This document shows, in pieces, positions 59,318 through 64,000 of a stretch of DNA of 64,000 nt. The position numbers and the translations under genes are program-made. The notes below the pieces were generated by a model. The model did not search any database and was not told where the DNA came from. It saw only the letters and a program-made list of their open reading frames with translations. How positions within the stretch are numbered: position 1 is the first letter of the stretch; every line of letters begins with the position of its first letter. The stretch comes from Flavobacterium cauense R2A-7 (GTDB lineage: Bacteria > Bacteroidota > Bacteroidia > Flavobacteriales > Flavobacteriaceae), in NCBI RefSeq assembly GCF_000498475.1, contig NZ_AVBI01000014.1, positions 1 through 64,000 of the forward strand, written 5' to 3'.

Positions 59318-60454
59318 ATGAAAAAAAACGTATACATAACCGATACCAACTGCGTCACTCCTTTGGGTTTTGATGTGGTTTCAAACTGGGATGCCTTATT
59401 AAAAGGACAGTCCGGCATTGGCTTGCACGAAAAATTGGGCATGCTGGAGTCGTTTTATGCCGCGGTGATTGATTCGGAACAACTGGATACCGCTTTTTCC
59501 GGAATTTCAAAAGACAATCATTTTACCCGATTAGAAAAAATGCTGATTTTGGCTTTAGCGCCAATTATCGGTCAACATAAGATTACCAACCGAACGGCTT
59601 TTGTGTTTTCCACCACCAAAGGAAATATCCGTTTGCTGGAAAATGAAAATAATCCTATTGAAAAGGCTCATTTATCGGCTTTGGCCAAAAAAATAAGCAC
59701 TTTCTTCGGATTTGTAACCGAGCCCATTGTGGTTTCCAACGCCTGTGTGTCGGGTGTTTTGGCAATTGCGGTGGCGAAAAGAATGATTCAAACCGGTGTT
59801 TACGACAACGCTTTTGTGCTTGCCGGCGATGAAGTATCCGAATTTGTATTGTCCGGTTTCAATTCGTTTCAGGCGATGAGTGCCATGCCGTGTACGCCTT
59901 ACGACAAAGAAAGAAGTGGCGTGACATTAGGCGAAGCGACTGCGGCAGTGTACCTGACTTCTGATTCGGATGAGGTGCGTCAGGGCGATGTGAAAGTTGT
60001 AGGCGATGGCGCAATCAATGATGCCAACCATATTTCAGGACCTTCTCGAACAGGGGAAGGTTTATTCCGCAGTATTAAAAGTGCTTTTGCCGAATCGGGA
60101 TTGCAAACAAACGTAACCGATTATATTTCGGCGCACGGAACCGCAACCTTATACAATGACGAAATGGAAGCCATAGCGTTCAACCGATTGGGATTGCAAA
60201 AGGTTCCGGTGAACAGTCTGAAAGGCTATTATGGACATACTTTGGGTGCTTCCGGACTTTTGGAAACGGTAATTGCCATTGAAAGTGCCCGTAAAAACCA
60301 GTTGATCGGTTCCAAAGGGTTTTCAGCGATGGGCGTTTCGCAACCCATCGAAGTCGTTGCCGAAAAGAAGGCAAAAGAAATTAAGTATTTCCTGAAAACA
60401 GCTTCCGGTTTTGGTGGCTGTAATACGGCCGTTTTATTTGAAAAAGTGAGTTAA
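59318..60454 (+). CDS. Beta-ketoacyl-ACP synthase
   Basis: 378 residues. Active-site Cys in [16 protein letters not shown] near residue 142, His in [12 protein letters not shown] near 275, Lys-His in [16 protein letters not shown] near 305-310. All catalytic residues are present. It probably performs one of the elongation or priming steps of the polyene. It is the first gene after the repeat element and is followed two bases later by the short ketosynthase-like gene. Confidence 0.85.
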   Translation: MKKNVYITDTNCVTPLGFDVVSNWDALLKGQSGIGLHEKLGMLESFYAAVIDSEQLDTAFSGISKDNHFTRLEKMLILALAPIIGQHKITNRTAFVFSTTKGNIRLLENENNPIEKAHLSALAKKISTFFGFVTEPIVVSNACVSGVLAIAVAKRMIQTGVYDNAFVLAGDEVSEFVLSGFNSFQAMSAMPCTPYDKERSGVTLGEATAAVYLTSDSDEVRQGDVKVVGDGAINDANHISGPSRTGEGLFRSIKSAFAESGLQTNVTDYISAHGTATLYNDEMEAIAFNRLGLQKVPVNSLKGYYGHTLGASGLLETVIAIESARKNQLIGSKGFSAMGVSQPIEVVAEKKAKEIKYFLKTASGFGGCNTAVLFEKVS

Positions 60455-60456
60455 TT

Positions 60457-61071
60457 TTGAAGGCAAACAATTATATATCAAATTATTGTGTGATCGAAAA
60501 TAATTCGGTTATCCTTAACAGCGGACGAGAATTTGAACTGCAAAACGGTTCGTTTTCAGAATTCGCGAAAGCGGCCTATAAAAACTTCAATATGGAGTAT
60601 CCGAAGTTTTTTAAAATGGATAATTTGAGTAAATTGGCTTTTTTAGGTTCCGAAATTATATTGAAAGAGCTTGTAAATCAGGAAGAAAATAATAATATTG
60701 CACTGGTTTTTGCCAACCGGTCGTCCAGTTTGGATACTGATGTGAAATACCAGAACTCGATTGCGGATAAGGACAATTATTTTCCGAGCCCGGCCGTTTT
60801 CGTGTATACTTTGCCGAATATTTGTATTGGTGAAATCAGCATCAAGTACAAGTTACAGTCGGAGAACGCCTTTTTTGTATTCGAAGAATTTAACGCGGGG
60901 TTCATAACCAATTACGCCAATCTGCTTCTGGAAACCAATAAAGCGGAAAAAGTACTTTGCGGCTGGGTGGAATGCTATCAGGAAAATTACAAAGCCGTAG
61001 TTTATTTGGTAGAAAAACAAGGGCATACAGAACATAACGAAGAAACAGTAAATACATTATACAATAAATAA
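60457..61071 (+). CDS. Short ketosynthase-like protein without catalytic Cys, TTG start
   Basis: 204 residues. [19 protein letters not shown] near residue 115 aligns with the conserved strand before the nucleophile in ketosynthases, but where Cys is expected the chain reads [11 protein letters not shown]. No catalytic His is present as the protein ends soon after. It resembles the N-terminal ketosynthase-2 domain found alone in aryl polyene clusters. Start is TTG two bases after the preceding stop, as no ATG occurs before residue ~46. It likely has a structural or partner role. Confidence 0.68.
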   Translation: MKANNYISNYCVIENNSVILNSGREFELQNGSFSEFAKAAYKNFNMEYPKFFKMDNLSKLAFLGSEIILKELVNQEENNNIALVFANRSSSLDTDVKYQNSIADKDNYFPSPAVFVYTLPNICIGEISIKYKLQSENAFFVFEEFNAGFITNYANLLLETNKAEKVLCGWVECYQENYKAVVYLVEKQGHTEHNEETVNTLYNK

Positions 61072-61073
61072 TC

Positions 61074-61331
61074 ATGGAAGCATTAAAACAGGAATTAAAA
61101 TCAAAAATCATTGAAGTATTAAATTTAGAAGATATCGCTGTTGAAGATATTAACGATAACGATGCGCTTTTTGGCGATGGTTTAGGGTTGGATTCTATCG
61201 ATGCCTTAGAACTAATCGTGTTGTTGGACAAAGAATACGGAATCAAACTAACCGATCCTAAAGACGGAAAAGCGATTTTCGAGTCGATTGAAACCATGTC
61301 CAAATACATTGCAGCAAACAGAACTAAATAG
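61074..61331 (+). CDS. Acyl carrier protein (second)
   Basis: 85 residues with the phosphopantetheine Ser in GLGLDSIDALELIVLL near residue 41. It is separate from the ACP at 49.4 kb and lies just before the KS/CLF-like pair, suggesting that each ACP serves a different chain. Confidence 0.9.
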   Translation: MEALKQELKSKIIEVLNLEDIAVEDINDNDALFGDGLGLDSIDALELIVLLDKEYGIKLTDPKDGKAIFESIETMSKYIAANRTK

Positions 61332-61412
61332 ATTGATTAGATTTTTAGATTGTTCGACTTTTAGACAATCTGAATAATCTAAAGTTCTAATAATCTAACT
61401 ATCCAGTAATCT
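61331..61412. repeat. Degenerate octamer array in the pigment operon
   Basis: The 83-base spacer can be cut into units of eight or nine: GATTGATTA, GATTTTTA, GATTGTTC, GACTTTTA, GACAATCT, GAATAATCT, AAAGTTCT, AATAATCT, AACTATCC, AGTAATCT. AGATTGT (61347-61353) and ACAATCT (61365-61371) form a hairpin. It is non-coding. Confidence 0.55.
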
Positions 61413-61414
61413 AA

Positions 61415-62605
61415 ATGAAAGTAGCTATAACCGGAATGGGAATAATTTCTTCGATTGGAAACAATGTCGAAGCGAATTATCATGCGTTAGTAAACGGTAA
61501 AACGGGAATTTCCACCATCGAAAATTTTGAAACAGTCCATAAAGACGTGATTAAAGTGGGAGAAATCAAACTAACGAACCAACAGTTAGCGCAACAACTT
61601 GGTCTTGATTCCGATAATAATTTCAGCAGGACAGCCATGCTCGGTGCTATCGCAGCACAACAAGCCGTGGAACATGCCGGAATTCAGCATATAAACGAAT
61701 ACCGTACGGGGCTTATTTCGGCAACAAGTGTGGGCGGAATGGACATGACCGAAAAGTATTATTACGAATATTTTGAAAATGAAGCCTGTCGAAAGTACAT
61801 CAACAGTCACGATGGAGGAGACAGCACTCATAAAATAGCCGAGCATTTAGGGTTAAAAGGACTGGTGACTACCGTAAGTACCGCCTGTTCTTCAGCTGCC
61901 AATGCGATTATGATGGGGGCACGCCTTATTCAGTCGGGACAATTGGACCGTGTGATTGTAGGCGGAACCGATGCTTTGGCAAAATTCACCATCAACGGAT
62001 TCAAAACCCTGATGATTTTATCGGATACCTATAACACGCCGTTCGACCACAACCGAAAAGGACTGAATTTAGGAGAAGCGGCCGCATTTTTGGTGCTGGA
62101 ATCCGATGATGTGGTTCAAAAAGAAAATAAAAAAGTACTGGCTTATGTTTCCGGGTTCGGAAATGCGAATGATGCCTATCATCAGACAGCTTCTTCTGAA
62201 AATGGCGAAGGTGCTTTCCTTGCGATGCAAAAAGCCTTGAAAATTGCCAATCTGAAGCCCTCGGATATTGATTACATCAATGCCCACGGAACCGCAACTC
62301 CTAACAACGATTTGTCAGAAGGCCGTGCGATTCTTCGTATTTTTGAGGAAAACGTACCGGAATTCAGTTCCACCAAAGCATTTACCGGTCACACGTTGGC
62401 CGCTGCTGCTGCTATCGAGGCCGTTTACAGTGTATTGGCATTGCAAAACAATAGTATCTTCCCGAATCTGAATTTTAACACACCGATGGAAGAATTCGAT
62501 TTGGTGCCGCAAACCACCTTGAAAGAAAAGACGATCCATCATGTATTGTCCAACTCTTTCGGGTTTGGAGGGAATTGTTCCACCGTAATATTTTCGAAAA
62601 AATAA
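61415..62605 (+). CDS. Beta-ketoacyl-ACP synthase (KS half of a probable KS/CLF pair)
   Basis: 396 residues. Cys in VSTACSSAANAIMMGA near residue 158, His in YINAHGTATPNND near 291, and Lys-His in STKAFTGHTLAAAAAIEA near 322-327. Catalytically complete. The stop overlaps the start of the next gene in TAATG, and that gene encodes a ketosynthase-like protein without these residues, the arrangement of KS/chain-length-factor heterodimers. Confidence 0.87.
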   Translation: MKVAITGMGIISSIGNNVEANYHALVNGKTGISTIENFETVHKDVIKVGEIKLTNQQLAQQLGLDSDNNFSRTAMLGAIAAQQAVEHAGIQHINEYRTGLISATSVGGMDMTEKYYYEYFENEACRKYINSHDGGDSTHKIAEHLGLKGLVTTVSTACSSAANAIMMGARLIQSGQLDRVIVGGTDALAKFTINGFKTLMILSDTYNTPFDHNRKGLNLGEAAAFLVLESDDVVQKENKKVLAYVSGFGNANDAYHQTASSENGEGAFLAMQKALKIANLKPSDIDYINAHGTATPNNDLSEGRAILRIFEENVPEFSSTKAFTGHTLAAAAAIEAVYSVLALQNNSIFPNLNFNTPMEEFDLVPQTTLKEKTIHHVLSNSFGFGGNCSTVIFSKK

Positions 62606-63672
62606 TGAAGACTTGCTATATCAACGGAGTGGGATGTATTTCGACTCAAAATACGTTTGAAACCGAATTTTTATCGGAAGTTACCCTCAATGAAACGGAA
62701 AATGTGCTTTTTGCTAATCAGCCTTCCTACAAGGAATTCATTCCGCCAGCGATGATACGTCGTATGGCCAAAGGCGTTAAAATGGGAATCGCTGCGTCAA
62801 CAAAAGCACTTAAAGAAGCCAATCTTGACCTGCCGGATGCCATTATTACCGGAACCGGAATGGGATGTGTGGAAGATTCGGAGAAATTCCTGAAAGCGAT
62901 TTTGGATAACAACGAGCAGTTTTTAACGCCAACTTCGTTTATTCAATCCACACACAATACCGTGGGCGGACAGATTGCGTTGGGTCTACAATGCAAAGGC
63001 TATAATTTTACGTATGTGAATGGGGCGGTTTCGTTTGAAACAGCTTTGCTTGATGCCAAAATGCAGGTGGAAAATGAAGAAGCCAACAATGTTCTTATTG
63101 GTGGTGTTGACGAAACTTCGAGTCACACTTTGGAATTGTTTAAACTTATCAATATCATAAAATCGGAAGCGGATAAACCTTATTCGGTTGTAACGCCAAA
63201 CTCTAAAGGGGTAGTGTTCAGCGAAGGGGCAAGTTTTTTTGTGCTGGAAAATGAGAAAAAAGACAATTCGTATGCTTCGGTTCAAGCAGTTTCAATTATG
63301 AGTGCATTGGAAATGGATGAGGTTCAGGATTATATCGGCACTTTTTTGGCAGCCCATGATTTAAAACCTTCCGATATTGATGCGGTGGTTTTGGGAAATA
63401 ACGGCGATAGTGAATTCGACGGCTATTACGATAGTACCAAAACAATGTTTGAAGCCACACCACAGGTGTTTTACAAGCATTTGAGTGGCGAGTACAATAC
63501 CGCTTCTTCGTTTGGTTTTTGGGTAGCTTGTAACATCATTAAGAACCAAGAGCTTCCGGAAATCGTGAGTTTGAATTCCCTTAAAAAAGAAAAGTATACT
63601 ACTGTGTTATTGTACAATCAATACCGCGGAAAAGATCATAGTTTAATCGTGCTTAAAAATGCTAAAACATAA
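62605..63672 (+). CDS. Ketosynthase-like protein without active-site residues (chain-length-factor-like)
   Basis: 355 residues from the overlapping ATG at 62605. The fold is preserved (GTGMGCVEDSEKFL, FIQSTHNTVGGQIAL), but the nucleophile position reads VNGAVSFETAL with no Cys and the first His site reads VVLGNNGDSEFD with no His. KHLSGEYNTASSFG stands where the second Lys-His block would be. It probably pairs with the preceding KS as ApeC does with ApeO in E. coli aryl polyene synthesis, fixing chain length. Confidence 0.78.
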   Translation: MKTCYINGVGCISTQNTFETEFLSEVTLNETENVLFANQPSYKEFIPPAMIRRMAKGVKMGIAASTKALKEANLDLPDAIITGTGMGCVEDSEKFLKAILDNNEQFLTPTSFIQSTHNTVGGQIALGLQCKGYNFTYVNGAVSFETALLDAKMQVENEEANNVLIGGVDETSSHTLELFKLINIIKSEADKPYSVVTPNSKGVVFSEGASFFVLENEKKDNSYASVQAVSIMSALEMDEVQDYIGTFLAAHDLKPSDIDAVVLGNNGDSEFDGYYDSTKTMFEATPQVFYKHLSGEYNTASSFGFWVACNIIKNQELPEIVSLNSLKKEKYTTVLLYNQYRGKDHSLIVLKNAKT

Positions 63673-64000
63673 AAATATACTTCTTTTTTGTGTTGCTGTT
63701 TTGGTCATTCTGTCTGTTTTAAGCTTCTTTTTTGAAGTGGCCTGGTGGAATTTCCTGCTACTTTTTTTGTTTTGGCTGGTGATGACGGTTTGGGGTTCTT
63801 CGGACATTCGGTTGGGGTATTTTGTGAAAACGTATTGTAACAATCCGAATGAAAAAGAACGTAAAATAGCCATTTCCTTCGATGACGGTCCGCATCCCAT
63901 GACCGAAAAAGTACTGGATGTGCTGCAACAATATCAGGCAAAAGCTACTTTTTTCTGCATCGGAACCCAAATCGAAAAATATCCTGAAATTTTCAAACGT
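63659..64000 (+). CDS. Polysaccharide deacetylase family protein (partial, runs off the window)
   Basis: The 114 codons present start at an ATG 14 bases inside the preceding gene. Two hydrophobic segments (about 6-24 and 28-46) anchor the protein. ISFDDGPHPMTEKVLDVL near residue 78 is the NodB motif 1 with metal- and base-Asp, followed by ATFFCIG. The catalytic His motif lies beyond the window. This family removes acetyl groups from glycans, but members also occur in aryl polyene and flexirubin clusters. The overlap indicates it belongs to the operon. Confidence 0.82.
   Translation, partial: MLKHKNILLFCVAVLVILSVLSFFFEVAWWNFLLLFLFWLVMTVWGSSDIRLGYFVKTYCNNPNEKERKIAISFDDGPHPMTEKVLDVLQQYQAKATFFCIGTQIEKYPEIFKR

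Noticed and set aside
60457..61071. Ketosynthase pseudogene (truncated)
   Set aside because: The frame is intact, tightly spaced between two functional genes, and short ketosynthase-like proteins recur in such clusters, so a functional partner is more likely.
1..64000. Mobile elements, prophage, toxin-antitoxin or defence genes
   Set aside because: No transposase, integrase, phage structural, toxin, restriction or other defence motif was found in any supported gene.

Overview
The window reads as a chromosomal segment of a Flavobacterium-like member of the Bacteroidota. The grounds are: secreted proteins carrying type IX secretion system (T9SS) sorting domains of types A, B and C; many gene starts preceded by the Bacteroidetes -7 promoter element TAnnTTTG; few Shine-Dalgarno sequences; moderately AT-rich intergenic DNA; and a large flexirubin-type pigment cluster. 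I see no insertion sequence, prophage, CRISPR array or rRNA.

Left part (0-21.5 kb): the tail of an OmpA-domain gene, queD, a 2OG-Fe(II) oxygenase, a coupled trio on the minus strand (large T9SS type B protein, enoyl-CoA hydratase family protein and a 58-residue membrane protein), a secreted protein of unknown function, a DUF5684-type membrane protein with an OlsF-like bifunctional acyltransferase, exonuclease III, an OmpA-like lipoprotein, a Tas-like aldo/keto reductase, a T9SS-exported sugar dehydrogenase, a VWA lipoprotein paired with an alpha/alpha-toroid protein, a TPR-LytS/LytTR two-component pair, and a GT51 transglycosylase with an AsmA-like N-terminus.

Middle part (21.5-43.4 kb): a biotin locus (bioF, bioD, bioA and a stand-alone ketosynthase; bioB lies separately at 38.6 kb) interrupted by an ECF sigma/anti-sigma unit; recX; two giant T9SS type C surface proteins that share a C-terminal module of about 550 residues; a JmjC/cupin protein; tRNA-Leu(CAA) preceded by repeated stubs of its own 5' end; then prs, rplY, pth and a paralogue of the secreted protein at 6 kb.

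Right part (43.4-64 kb): a flexirubin cluster that runs off the right edge. A divergent FAD oxidoreductase and a tyrosine ammonia-lyase (4-coumarate starter) open it. Ketoreductase, several ketosynthases, two acyl carrier proteins and two dehydratases can build the aryl polyene. DarA and DarB make the dialkylresorcinol. Two candidate acyltransferases (LpxL-like and BtrH-like), an ABC exporter, a thioesterase, a CrtI-like oxidoreductase, a WG-repeat protein and an unknown 134-residue protein complete the visible part. Two ketosynthase-fold proteins lack the catalytic cysteine and may be chain-length-factor partners. Family assignments come from reading motifs without database searches.
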